NCBI GenBank assembly: GCA_001600635.1
Contig: BCKL01000049.1
Span: 32,756 to 59,991 of the forward strand
Direction: 5' to 3'
Source: Leucosporidium creatinivorum
Taxonomy: Eukaryota; Basidiomycota; Microbotryomycetes; Leucosporidiales; Leucosporidiaceae
DNA: 27,236 nucleotides
Shown: one piece after another, positions 10,201-20,424 of the stretch
Numbering within the stretch: the stretch's first letter is position 1
How the letters are laid out: each line of letters opens with the position of its first letter
The notes under the pieces: model-generated
Told to the model about the DNA's origin: nothing
The model's database searches: none
Seen by the model: the letters and a program-made list of their open reading frames with translations, nothing else
Made by a program: the position numbers and the translations under genes

Positions 10201-12836
10201 CTTTGACACCTGCTCCGACGCTGTCGGTCGCGAGACCAGCGGCGCCGGTGAGGATCTTTCGGCCGGTGTTAGTCGGAGCGCGAAGCCAAGAAGGGACGTC
10301 GAGCGTGTGGAGGGGGTTCCAGAGCGAGGAGGAGGGCTGACCGGAGGAGGAGGAAAAGGTCGTAGGAGGATAGCGGTGGTCGGTGTCTGAGTCGACGTCT
10401 GGCGAAGGAGCGAGTGGGGTGGGAGTGAGGCTACGACGAGGAGCGGTGGAGGAGGGAGAGGAGGAACGGGCGTCGTTCTTGAGCGTTGAGGCTGAGGCGG
10501 AGAGTCTGTCGAGTACAGGGAGAGGGGAAGGAGCGGAAACTGATGGTGGGGAGTTAAGTGAGGTGGTCGAAGGTACGGTCGAGGACGAGGAAGAGGAGGA
10601 GGAGGGGAACAACCGTAACCTCGAGGACAGCGATTCCGACCAACTCGGCGTCTTCCCATGCCCCCCCTCCCGCCTCGCCGGCGACGGCGAACCGTCCCTA
10701 CTCCCCTCTCCCTCTTTCCTCAACGAGCTCTCGACCCTCTGCTCCACCTTGCCCTCTCCCTCTCCCTCCTCCGGGTTCACGCTCTTCCACCTCTCCCAGC
10801 CCCCTCTCAGCACCTCCAACGCCCCCTCCAAATCCTCAAAGTAGCTCAACCAATACTCGTCGATCGAGTACCCTTCCTCGGCGTCGTATACGCGGATACG
10901 GATCGTTTCCGCGAATTCGAGGTGCGAAGATCGGTCAATGGAGAGGAGGGTGGAGAGTGGGATGGCAATCTGTTGTCGTCGAGTGAGAAGGCGTCGAAGA
11001 AAAGGTGCGATCGACGAGGACGAGGGGAATAGGAAGAAACGAGGTCAGCTCCCATCGTCCTCGCTCCGCGCGCCGAGCAACCAAACCTCAGCTCACCTTA
11101 ACGCTCTCCCCCTCGACCCCGCACCTCCAAACCGCCTTCCTAACAGCCTTCACCCACTCATCCCTACTCGCCTCCGAATCCGCTCTGAAATGCTCCCACC
11201 CACCTCCCTGCGCCTCGCTCTTCAGGATCTTGAACCCCTTGGAATTGGACCGAGAGGGCTCGATGGAGGAAGGGGTGAGGTAGTGCAGGGAGAGGGTGGC
11301 GAGGGGAAAGTAGGGGTCCTGTTTTGGGCGAAGGGAGGGGTGAGTGGGGAGGAGAGGGAGAGGGAGAGGGAGGGAGGAGGGAAGACGTACGGTAGAGGAG
11401 GGGTACCAGCTCAGGCTGTCGGCTTTGAGGACGAACCAATGGCGGAAGTAGTGCCGTGTCTTGCTGCCTCGGGCGGAGAGAGCGCCGGAGCGGAGAGTCT
11501 TGCCCTGCTCAAATCGAGTAGCTCGGCGTTAGCGAGCTCGCTCGACTCGAGCTTGGCAGGGGAAAACGAACCTCGCGAGGTGGTAGATAGGCGTAGAAAG
11601 CGAGATGACCGGTGGTGAGGAACAGGAAACCTTGCAGGAGAATCGAGCGGAAGAGCCAGCAAGGGAACTCTGCTCGGTCGACGAACATCAGTCAGCGCCG
11701 TTCCTCTTCCTCGTCCGCGCTCACGAGAGCTCACCAGCAATCACCTCCTCTGCCTCCTGGAACCCAAAGATCTCCTCCAGCTTGCTCGCCAACCTCTTCC
11801 TCCTCTCCCTGGTCCTCTCCTCCGCAATCAGCGCTCCCTCCTCTCCCTCCTTCTCCTCCTCACCATTCTGGTCCTCTCCTTCACCGGCCGCCTCCTCCGC
11901 TTCTTCCTCATTCTGCCCGGCCGGTCGGTGGATGGCATCGATCACTGAGGCTGCTAGGCTTGTGGCCGTGCCGGCTCGTGCTCGGGAGGGACGGGACGGA
12001 GGTGGGAGAGGAGAGAGGAAGGAGGGTGGTTCGCCCGTGCTGGAGTCGGTGGAAGTGGTGGTGGTCGAAGATTCGGTGAGATGTGAGGCTTCGATGCCTA
12101 CTAGTGAGCGAGGGGAGGGTGAGGGCGCGCGACTGTCTTCCTCGTCCTCATCCCCGTCCTCCTCGTCGTGCTCACTCAACCGCTCCTGCTCCTCCCCATC
12201 CCCATCTTCCTCCCCGTCTCCTCCTCTCTCATCTTCCGCGAGCGCCTTGATCAAGCTCATGAATCCTCCCCCGGTCATTCCCCCTCCAAAAGGGAAGAGG
12301 CTCTGACTTCCTCTCTCCCTTTCCCTTTCCCTTTCCCTATCCCTCGCTCTCTCCCTCTCATCCTGCTCTCTGTCCGGCGACCGTGAGCGAGAGGAGGAAG
12401 AGCGGATCCCCATCCCCCCATGAGCGCCGAACCTTGATGGGCCGGCTCCTCGCCCAGCTGCTGGCGGTGGGCGCAGGGCAGGCGTGGAGGAGGAGAGTGG
12501 TGGTCGCGCTGGTAAGGACGAGGGAGAGGGGCGCGAAGGAAGGAGCTGGGACGAGGGGTTGAGAGGGTTGAAGCTGCCGAGTACGGGGGAGGGAGGGGCA
12601 TCGGCGCTGAGTGAGTCTGAGGGGTGGAGAGCGGGCGAGGAGGAGCGGGAGGAAGATGATGAGGTGGAGGAGGATGCGTCGTCCTCATCTCGATCCTGAA
12701 ATGGCGCCACGGGAGAAGGAGCTGACGACGGCGAAGCAGCGCGCGAGGCAGCGGCGGAGGGAGGGAGCGGGGTGCTGAGAGCTGTTGTTGGTGCTGATAG
12801 GATGGGCGGCGGTAGCGAGTCACTCTGTTCCGACAT
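7283..12836 (-). CDS. ATG26: Sterol 3-beta-glucosyltransferase (UDP-glucose:sterol), GRAM-PH-GRAM-GT
   Basis: Transfers glucose from UDP-glucose to the 3-hydroxyl of ergosterol at membranes; orthologues take part in pexophagy in some yeasts. Ten exons (12836-11735, 11669-11572, 11504-11391, 11318-11097, 10969-9946, 9863-9760, 9699-9072, 9005-8819, 8757-8000, 7941-7283) give 1631 aa. Order: a long Ser/Pro and acidic N-terminus with an Arg/Glu repeat; first GRAM ([19 protein letters not shown], ~365-381); PH domain (~400-512, including [18 protein letters not shown]); a low-complexity linker (~560-850); second GRAM ([19 protein letters not shown], ~855-873); the glycosyltransferase start [12 protein letters not shown] near 1043; and the UDP-sugar signature [13 protein letters not shown] at 1400-1412 followed by [15 protein letters not shown] Ser-rich tail of ~130 residues follows the catalytic domain. 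It is longer than ascomycete forms (~1200-1400 aa) because of the disordered regions. Intron 2 uses a GTTCGT donor. Confidence 0.94.
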
Positions 12837-13764
12837 GTTGAGCCAGCTCTAGGCTAAGCTGTAGGCCAGAGTGAGCTTGGCGGCGCGAGAGATGGGCGAG
12901 AAGCGGAAAGGACGATCTGTGGCGCGCGAAGCGTGGGTCAGCACGGCATTGTTAGTGACGACGGCGAGGTGGAGCTGTAGGTCATCAATCGCATCGTAGT
13001 TTCCCGCTCCTGCCTACTCTCCGCCCTCAACGCTCGAGAGCTCGGCCTGTTCGCTCCCTCCCCGCACGCCACGCCCAACTCGCTCTCTGCTGCCTACAGC
13101 TCGAGGTCCAGCTCACCGTGGTATTCTGGTAGCGTATTAGTAGCAAGTAGAGCTAAGCTGTAGAGTCGTCTGCAGAGCCAGAACAAGGCGTAAGCGAGGC
13201 CGAGTAGCGAAGGCGAGAAGATAACAACGAGCGTCACGACCGGTCGTAGATGTCATCTCGGTCACAAAGGTGCTGCTGCCCTACAGCTTGGGATGGGAGT
13301 GGTATCGATGGACTCACGTAGAAGGTGCTGTTGAAACGAGAAAAGTGGGAGACGAGAGACGAGACGAAGACGAGGAATGGGATGGCGCTGTTGAGCTGGT
13401 GCTCCAGGAGTGTATAGCAGGCGAGTGTAGCAAAAGCCGAGCGGCGTGTAGGTAGAAATAGTTCGTCGATCGAGGCGAGTCGAAGCCGAAAGTCGAAGCG
13501 CGGCGAAAACGAAGGGGCAGGGAGAGCGCCGAGAGACTGGAGACGAGAGAGACGAGTGGGGGAGAGAGCTCAGCCGTTAAAGGGGAGCAGGAATTGCAGG
13601 GTTAAGAGTTGAGTAGCGATTAGCTGTTTCTCACTCTGCTCTTACAGCCCTACAGATTTCTCACCCCTGATTCCTAGTCACCCTTCGCAAGCTGTCCTTC
13701 GCCGCTCTCTCTCTCTCCCTCCCCCTCGCCTGCTCTGCTTGCTTGCGATCTCGCTACAAAAAGG
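12837..13764. promoter_or_regulatory. Divergent promoter between ATG26 and the ECD homologue, with repeated CTACAG/CTGTAG sites
   Basis: These 928 bases separate two genes transcribed outwards and hold no coding frame of note. The hexamer CTACAG or its complement occurs six times (12859, 12975, 13094, 13158, 13281, 13650), several within TAAGCTGTAG or CTACAGCTT. On the minus strand a GTGAGC at 13116 and a CCACAG ending at 12917, with CTGACC in front, could bound a 200-base intron in the ATG26 leader. A CT-rich block at 13700-13735 precedes the plus-strand gene. Confidence 0.45.
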
Positions 13765-16700
13765 ATGGACTCGAGTACATTACCAGCACAAGGCGTTACT
13801 AGTGACATTTGTCACTTTACTATCCATTTCCCTCCCTCGCAATCGACTGCAGAACAGCTCACTTCTACCGCCTCGTCCATCCTCGCCCTCTTTCACTCGC
13901 TCTCAACTCATCAATCCACTACAGGTCAACCTCTGCCCTACCTCTGGCACTCGGCTCAGCCCCCTTCTCTCACCTTATCACCTCTCGACTTCTCCCTCCC
14001 GACTTCCCAAGCTCAAACGCAACACCTCGTCGGCAAGCTCGAAGTTACCGATTGTGTAGACGACGAGTGGTTCCTTGTGTGGTTGCTGAAGGAGGTTACA
14101 AAGGAGCTTGACCAGGCCGTGATCAGTATCAACGATGCCGACGGCGAGTTCTTGCTCATCGAAGGAGCGGAGGTCTTGCCCCTCTGGGTCAGCCCTACCA
14201 ACGCTACCAATCGTGTAGGTACATCCACTTAAAGCTATTGTACTTTCCTGTGCTAACTCTGCTGCACCACAGGTCTGGATCCACCAATCTCGCCTCCACT
14301 TGATACCCCTTTCGCACTCCTCCCCTCTCCCCTTCGCTTCCAACACGGCCGACTCGCACTCGTTCGACCCAGAACAAGATGCCTACATCGATGCTCTTCA
14401 CGCTGTTTCTCTCGTGCTTGATGCTGAGGTCGACACGACGGCGCCGGAGGACTTGGAGCAGATCGTTTGGGCCAGGATCGCCGAGTTCGTCTCTTTCGCT
14501 TATTTGAGGAGCGAGGAGAGCTGAGCTAACTGAGGATCGCTGTACAGATACCCAGCCAAGATCAAGGAGCACCATCATACTACCCTCGTCTACCTTCCTA
14601 CCGACATAGCCCTCGCGCTCAGTCAGGATCCGACACTCGTAGTTGAGGCGGCCAAGGCATTCTATGAGCGAGAGCCGGCGACACTGAAGGTATGTCTGCT
14701 TGTTCTCCGCCTTCGACGCTCCTCCTCCAGACGCTTTCGGCCGCTCTCGCGTCGAGCTACGAGCGAACAACGTCCGAGCCCAGCCCAACCGAGCCGAGCT
14801 GACCCCCCTTCCCCTTCTCCCCTCAACAGTTCTGCAATACCATGACCCGTTTCCCACCCAGCACCCCCGCTTCCGCTCTCGCCCCCACCCCACCCAGCAG
14901 CTCCTCCCCCTCCTCCCTCCCCTCCACAGTCCTAACCCCCCTCCTCCTAACCCGTCCCCTCTACTCCCTTCTCCTCCTCCAGCGCTTCTTCCCTCCCAAA
15001 CCCTTCCTTGCCTCCTCCTGGGACAAGGGAGCGTTGGACGCGGAGGACGAAAGGAGGAGGGAAGTGGGAATGAAGTTGAGTTGTGGGTTTGAGATGAGGT
15101 GGGGAGCTACGAAGGGGGTTGTTGGGAGGGAGGGAGGAGGAGCAGGGGAGGATGAGAGTGGGTGGAGGAGGTTTAGGGAGCAGCTGGAGAAGAAGGGGTA
15201 TTTCGGAGAGGAAGTGCAGGGGAGTGCGAGGTGGGGTGAGTTGGAAATGTTGGCGAAGAAGGGGTGGGAGGAGGCGAGGATGGCGGCGAGTGAGGGGGAT
15301 CGGTATGTCTTTCATTCGCTTTCCTCAATTCTCGCAGTCCGATATCATTCCTAACCCTCCTCCCTTGCCTCACCTCCGACAGTCCCTCTTTCGCCACCCG
15401 CTTCACCTCAGCTCTCGCCCTCGCCTCCCCCTCATCCTCCTCCACCACCACCAGCACCTCCTCCCCTCTCCTCCCCAACCACCTCGCCGCCCCCCTCCCC
15501 TGCTCCGCCTCTCTCCTCGCCCTCGAATCCCCCACCGCCTGGCTTCACATCGACGAGCAATCCCTCGATTCTTTGCTCTCTTCCCGCGGTCCTGGTGGTG
15601 ATGGGCTCGTGGGGGATGATTTGTTGAGCGATGAGGAGCTGCCGAGTGATAGTGAGGATGACGACGAGGAGGGGCAAGGCGAGAGGATGGAGGGTGTGGA
15701 AGAGCAGGGGAAGAAGAGCGAGGAGGATAGGAAGGCGGAGAGAATGGCGAAGAGGTTGAGGGAGATGGCGGGGAAGGTGGAGGAGTTTGTGGAAGGGAGG
15801 GGAGCCGTCGATGGAGCAGAGTTTGATGAGTGAGTTTCCTCTGCTGAGTTCAGATCTCGCCGTGCTCGCTCGCTCGTTTGAGTTCGTTCTGGCTCATTTG
15901 CTTGTGCTGACCCACCTCCCATTCCACAGCGAGCATACCGACGCCGACGACTCGGACGACGAAGCCGACCCATCCTCCTTCCCTGCCCCCACGGCCGCCG
16001 AGCGTGCCGCCCGACTCGAAGCGCTCGTAGCGCCCCTCGACTTCGCCGAATGGGGTCAACGTACCGCACCTCCTCCTCTCTCCTCCGCCGCCGCCGCACA
16101 AGCCCAATCCGAAGAAGCTACAGCCTCAGCTCGAGCTCCTCGTCTTCCTCGAGATGACTACGATGGCGCGTCGGAGGATGATGATGAGGAGAGTGGGGAT
16201 GAGGTTATGGAGGGTGAGGAGGGGCTTGCGAGCGATGAGGAGGATGAGGAGGCGCCGGCTGTTGTGGGAGGAGAGGATGGAGATGAGGAGATGAATATGG
16301 AGGAGGAGATGGACGAGTTCTTGAAGTTTGCGACCGAGACGTTGGGGTTGACGGAGGAGCAGTATAAGGGGATTCTGGGGGAGAGAAAGGAGAGAGGAGG
16401 TGAGTCTCGTGCTGTGCTCGAGGCGTTCGCCGAGAAGGAGCCGAGCTCGAGACGACCGCTAATCTTCTTCTTGCCATCGTCCTCGCTCGTTCGTCTTAAC
16501 ACAATATCAGCATTTGTCCCCACCCCCTCAGCCAAGCCCAAAAAGACCAACGTCGTCCCCACCGCCTCCTCCTCGACCACCTCCTCCGCTCCCAAACCCA
16601 CACCGAAGCCGAAACCAACAGTCTCCAACCCTCCTCTCCGCAACCCCAATCTCACCGACTTCGACGCACTGATGATGCAGATGGATCAGGAGCTAGCTAA

Positions 16701-17085
16701 AGTTCGCTCAACGTCGAGTCAGGGAGAGAAGGCCGCGCCGAAGCCTCCTACCTATGGCGGATCCTCCTCCAAGCCTGCCCCCAAGGCGTCTTCCTCCGCC
16801 AAGCCGAATCCCAAACCTCCCTCAGGCCGCGTCACCATCGAGTCCGACCCCGACTCCTCGGGCGCAGAGGAAGGCTCCGACGACGACGACGACGAAGGAG
16901 CCATGGACGCTGAGCTCGCCTCCCTCTTCACCGCCGTCTCGGGTCAAGACCCCACCGCTGGCGAGCCAGTGGATCTCAACCTGGTGAAGAACTTTTTGGA
17001 GAGCTTCCAGAGTCAGGGTGGGTTTGGAGGGCCGGCGGGCAATATGGCGGGGAGGTTGGGGTTCCCGTTACCGAAGGATGCTTAG
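13765..17085 (+). CDS. ECD: Ecdysoneless / SGT1 (suppressor of gcr2) family protein
   Basis: Member of the conserved ECD family. Fungal members were described as regulators of glycolytic gene expression, and animal members are linked to cell-cycle control, pre-mRNA splicing and R2TP. It is unrelated to the SGT1 co-chaperone. Seven exons (13765-14214, 14273-14484, 14548-14689, 14830-15302, 15383-15829, 15930-16399, 16511-17085) give 922 aa. Family marks are WFLVWLLKEVTKEL; FLLIEGAEVLPLWVSPTNAT, NRVWIHQSRLHLIP at 129-162; YPAKIKEHHHTTLVYLP at ~222-238; and the C-terminal VDLNLVKNFLESFQSQGG then GPAGNMAGRLGFPLP at 885-919. Between them lie acidic tracts (SDSEDDDEEGQGE, SEDDDEESGDE, MNMEEEMDEFLKFATETLGL). 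It is longer than human ECD (644 aa) owing to low-complexity inserts. The ATG lies in AAAAAGGATGG. Intron 2 uses GTTCGT, chosen because only it rejoins AE to YPAK in frame. Confidence 0.9.
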
Positions 17086-17371
17086 AAGAGGGGGTCGGAG
17101 ATATGCGATACGAGCTGGTGGCTCGACCGAGGAGGCTTGGAGAGATGAGGGAGGAGAGGATATGGAGAAGGAGAAGGAGAGTCGGGAGGAAGCCGAGAGG
17201 GGGGGGGTCTTGCTCGCGCCTGCTCTCTTGTCTCGTGCGGGAGCAACGAGCTGCACAGAATCATAGAAAATTGCACCAAGAGTCTCGTGATCGATCGTAA
17301 AACATCCGCTAGCGGATTGCTCTGCATCCGTCATCTCTAAGCCCTCCGTCGACCTTCGCCGTCGAGGCCGC
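17086..17371. other. Convergent 3' intergenic region
   Basis: This is the space between two genes ending towards each other. No further gene is supported; the open frames here are antisense shadows or non-coding. It contains a run of nine G near 17200 and must hold both polyadenylation signals, but I cannot point to either. Confidence 0.4.
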
Positions 17372-20300
17372 TTACACCCTCCAAGTGCCCTTGACCTTGG
17401 CTTGAACAATGCGACCGTAGAACATGACGGCCGATCCAGCGACGAGCATGACTCCCTGTTGGAGAGACGAGGTCAAGTCAGTTTCGGCGATGGCGAATTC
17501 CGAACAAGCTTGATGCTCGTCGGGAGCTACCGCCTCGGGCATCTACTCGACGAGGCGAAGGAGACAAATACTTACAGCAAAAGTGATGGGAGCGTTGAAG
17601 TCGTTGTTGTTGTTGGCGAGCAGGCGGCCGGCGATGGGGTTGCCGCCGAGAGCGGCGATGCCGACGATGATGAAGGCTGCGAGGGGTGAGGAGGGCAGGG
17701 AGGTACCGCGAGACAATAAGCGTCAGCAGTAGCCTCGTCGTGGTAGCAGTGGCGGTCAAGGAAGCGGAGACTGAGCTCACCGAACCCTTGGCGCAGGCCG
17801 ATCTCCTCGATATTGCGACTGAGCGAGATGATGACGGGCGAGACGAGCGAGATGTAGGCCCTGTGTATGATAAGTTCTATCAGCTTCATACAGACTGTGC
17901 CGAGCGATGACTCGGGGACTGACCCGCTAAAGAAGCCGTCTGCGAAACGAAACGCCGAGAGTCAGGCGAGGTCAAGGCAGCGGCTCAAGAGGGTGAGGAG
18001 ACGTACATAGGATGGTGAACTGGAATTTGAACAAACAGCATCAGGGTCAGCGTGACTCCGGTCCTGACAAGTCAGCTCGAGAACTCACGGCGATGGCTCC
18101 GCCTGCGCTCGTAGCTCCGAACCTGCAGCGGGAGACCAGGATCAGCTGTCGGGTCTCGAGAGAATGGGTGTTCGACTCAGATAGCAAAGATGAGGACTCC
18201 CGCAGCTCCACAGCAAGCGCAGAAGATGTTGAACTGTCGAAGTGCCGAGCCGAGATCAGCGCCGAACCGCTCTCCTAAGCAGCTTGAGTCGAATGAACAG
18301 CTCACCGGTCCAAGATGGTCAGCCACAAGATTCGGTACCGTCCTACCGATGACCGAAGCCCCGTTGAAGATCGCGAGCGAGTAGAACGACAGGTTTTGCG
18401 AGAGGCCGTTGACTTGGCAGAAGACTTGGATGTAGACTTGTGGTCGTAGGAGAAGATCAGCAGTGCTCGATCCGCGATACAGGAATCGGTAGCGAGGCTT
18501 ACAGTTGGGGAAGAACAGCCCAAAAGCTCCCAAGAAAGCACCAGCAACGAGCAGCGAGAACTGCTTATCGAAGATCCCAATAACGCTCGGCGGCTTCGGC
18601 TTGGGCGACATCTGTCTCTCCGGATGCGGTGACATGATGAGGTTGGCGACGACGAGGCAGGCGGCTATGATGTAGCCTGTGATGCGCACGCCCGAGGTAA
18701 AGCCGATGGCAGGGTTGGCGAACATCTTGTTGAGGGCGATGGGGAAGACGATGCCTGTGGTGGAAGGGATGGTGTCAGCTCGAGATACTTGCAAGGGGTG
18801 GCAGAAACCTCACCTCCGATGGACGAGCCCGAGACGGCGATACCGATGACGAAAGCACGGCGCTTCCTGCGAGCGCCGAGGAACAGTGAGCGGAGCCAGC
18901 GAAGACATCATCGGGAGAAGACATACAGGAAGAAGTGAGATATGATACTCATCTGTAGCGTAGGCGAACAGGGATATCATAGGGTCAGCGAGCTGTTGAC
19001 CTTCTCTCAGCTGCTCGGCGAGCACTCACCGATGGCAGAAAGACCAATCCGACTCCGACACCACTCAAGACTCCTTGCACGAGGACTGCATGCCAAAACT
19101 TGGTGCATTCGGGGATGAGGAAGATCCTGTTAAGCCACGGAACCGACAGGTCAGCCCAATCGAGGTCGGCTCGGCCGAGGGGCCGCCAAGAGAGAGAGGC
19201 CAGAAAAGGACGTACGAGGTGATGTAGATGGCGGAGCCAATACGGATGAGCCACTGAAAGTATCCCTGAAGCAAGTGGGGCGTCAGCGGGCCGTTCGAGC
19301 GCGAGAGCCGCCTCGCCCGAGCACGCCGAGCCGCCTAAAAGCGCTTCGAGGCGCCCGTAGAGGGCAGCAGCGAGTATGTTACTCACTTTATCGAATAGGG
19401 GGCCCGCGACTGATCATAGTACGATGTCAGTACGGCGCGACTGTCCCTGCTCGGCGCGCGCAAGTCTACGCACCGACGGCGAGCGAGAAGAAGAAAGCGA
19501 GCTGGATCGAGCCGATCCAGGAGATGTCGCTGGCGGAGTGCGAGGTGAAGAGGTAGAGCTTGTAGCTGTTTGTAGATGTGCTGTCAGTCTTCCACACCAA
19601 GCAAAAGCGAGCTCAAGCAGACACTCACTACGACTGGTACACGCCGAAAGCGTTGGTGTCTGTAGCTCGCGATGTCAGCGAGCCTCATAGAGGCGAGAGC
19701 ACGATAGCTTACAGCCGAAGGAAGCGAACAACACCAACTGCAGAAGCACGCGGTTGCAGAACCGTTAGCCTGCCGGTCCGCCCACGTTCGGCGCCGAGTT
19801 CGGCGAGACAAGTCGACTCACCCAAGCGCCAACGACGTTCCCCCAAGCCCTCCACCCCCCTTCATAGTACTTGAAGTCTCCACCTTCTTCATAAGCCGTC
19901 GTAGCCTTGGTCTCCACTCCCTTCCCAGCGGCAGAAGGGGGGTAGCTGCCCATCTCCACGACCGTCGCTCCTTCGCTCTTGTCTCCGCGAGCGTGATGTT
20001 GCGCCTCCTCCTTGGTGTGGTGGTCGTGCGACTCCTCCTGCTGTAGCTTCAGCTTCGAATCGTTCGAAACGGGCGTCCCAATGGAACGACTAGCTTCCTC
20101 CTCGGCGCTGCCCTCGCCGCCCGGGGTCTTGACCGAAGAGCGGTCGAGCTCTTCCGTCGTGTCCTCCTCTCCTCTATGGCGATTCCCTCTATCCGTCAAA
20201 GCCTCGACAGACCTCGAAGAACGGGACGCAAAAGCCCCAGGCTCGGCGTGCGAAACGGCCGAAGCGAACCCTGCTGATGAGGTCGAATTCGTCGACATGC

Positions 20301-20424
20301 GTTTCGAGTTGGGCGAAGTGGGCGAGAGGGAAGCGCCGGTGATGCTCTCCTGAGTGCGCGTACGGATGAGCGTGAGTTGGGAGCCGTTCGAGCCGCGTTG
20401 GTGCGCTTGTTCGGCGGCGGCCAT
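17372..20424 (-). CDS. MFS transporter, monocarboxylate transporter (MCT/MCH) type, 18 exons
   Basis: A 12-TM transporter of the monocarboxylate porter family. Fungal members include riboflavin and other small-organic-acid carriers, so the cargo is unknown. Exons run from 20424-19822 (603 nt) through 17 smaller ones (19737-19713, 19659-19629, 19565-19474, 19409-19387, 19265-19216, 19126-19030, 18952-18927, 18866-18814, 18754-18503, 18436-18306, 18233-18181, 18122-18089, 18019-18007, 17939-17924, 17860-17781, 17676-17576, 17455-17372), total 1764 nt, 587 aa. A ~190-residue Ser/Thr-rich, probably cytosolic N-terminus precedes EGGWRAWGNVVGAW, the family's opening motif. Then come TNAFGVYQSYYKLYL, SASDISWIGSIQ, AGPLFDKGYFQWLIRIGS, FFLKRRAFVIGIAVSGSSIG and GAYISLVSPVIISL, and it ends YGRIVQAKVKGTWRV. 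The join between exons 12 and 13 needs an intron beginning CT instead of GT. The gene converges on the ECD homologue. Confidence 0.88.
17924..18122 (-). other. Run of microexons (34, 13 and 16 nt) in the MCT-type gene
   Basis: Exons 18122-18089, 18019-18007 and 17939-17924 together encode the join GATSAGGAIA-FTIL-YGFFSG of a membrane segment. Each is bounded by AG and GT. The three lengths (34, 13, 16) sum to 63, and only with all three do the flanking conserved parts stay in frame with a sensible hydrophobic helix. Spacers are about 69 nt. Confidence 0.75.
18123..18180 (-). other. Intron 12 of the MCT-type gene with a non-GT donor
   Basis: The preceding exon reads GVLIFA then AT. The next bases are CTGAGTCG, where GTGAGTCG would be expected. 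The acceptor CTGCAG at 18128-18123 then gives ATG TTC GGA GCT (MFGATSAG), in phase. No nearby GT has the phase needed, so the donor is CT in this sequence. Confidence 0.65.
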
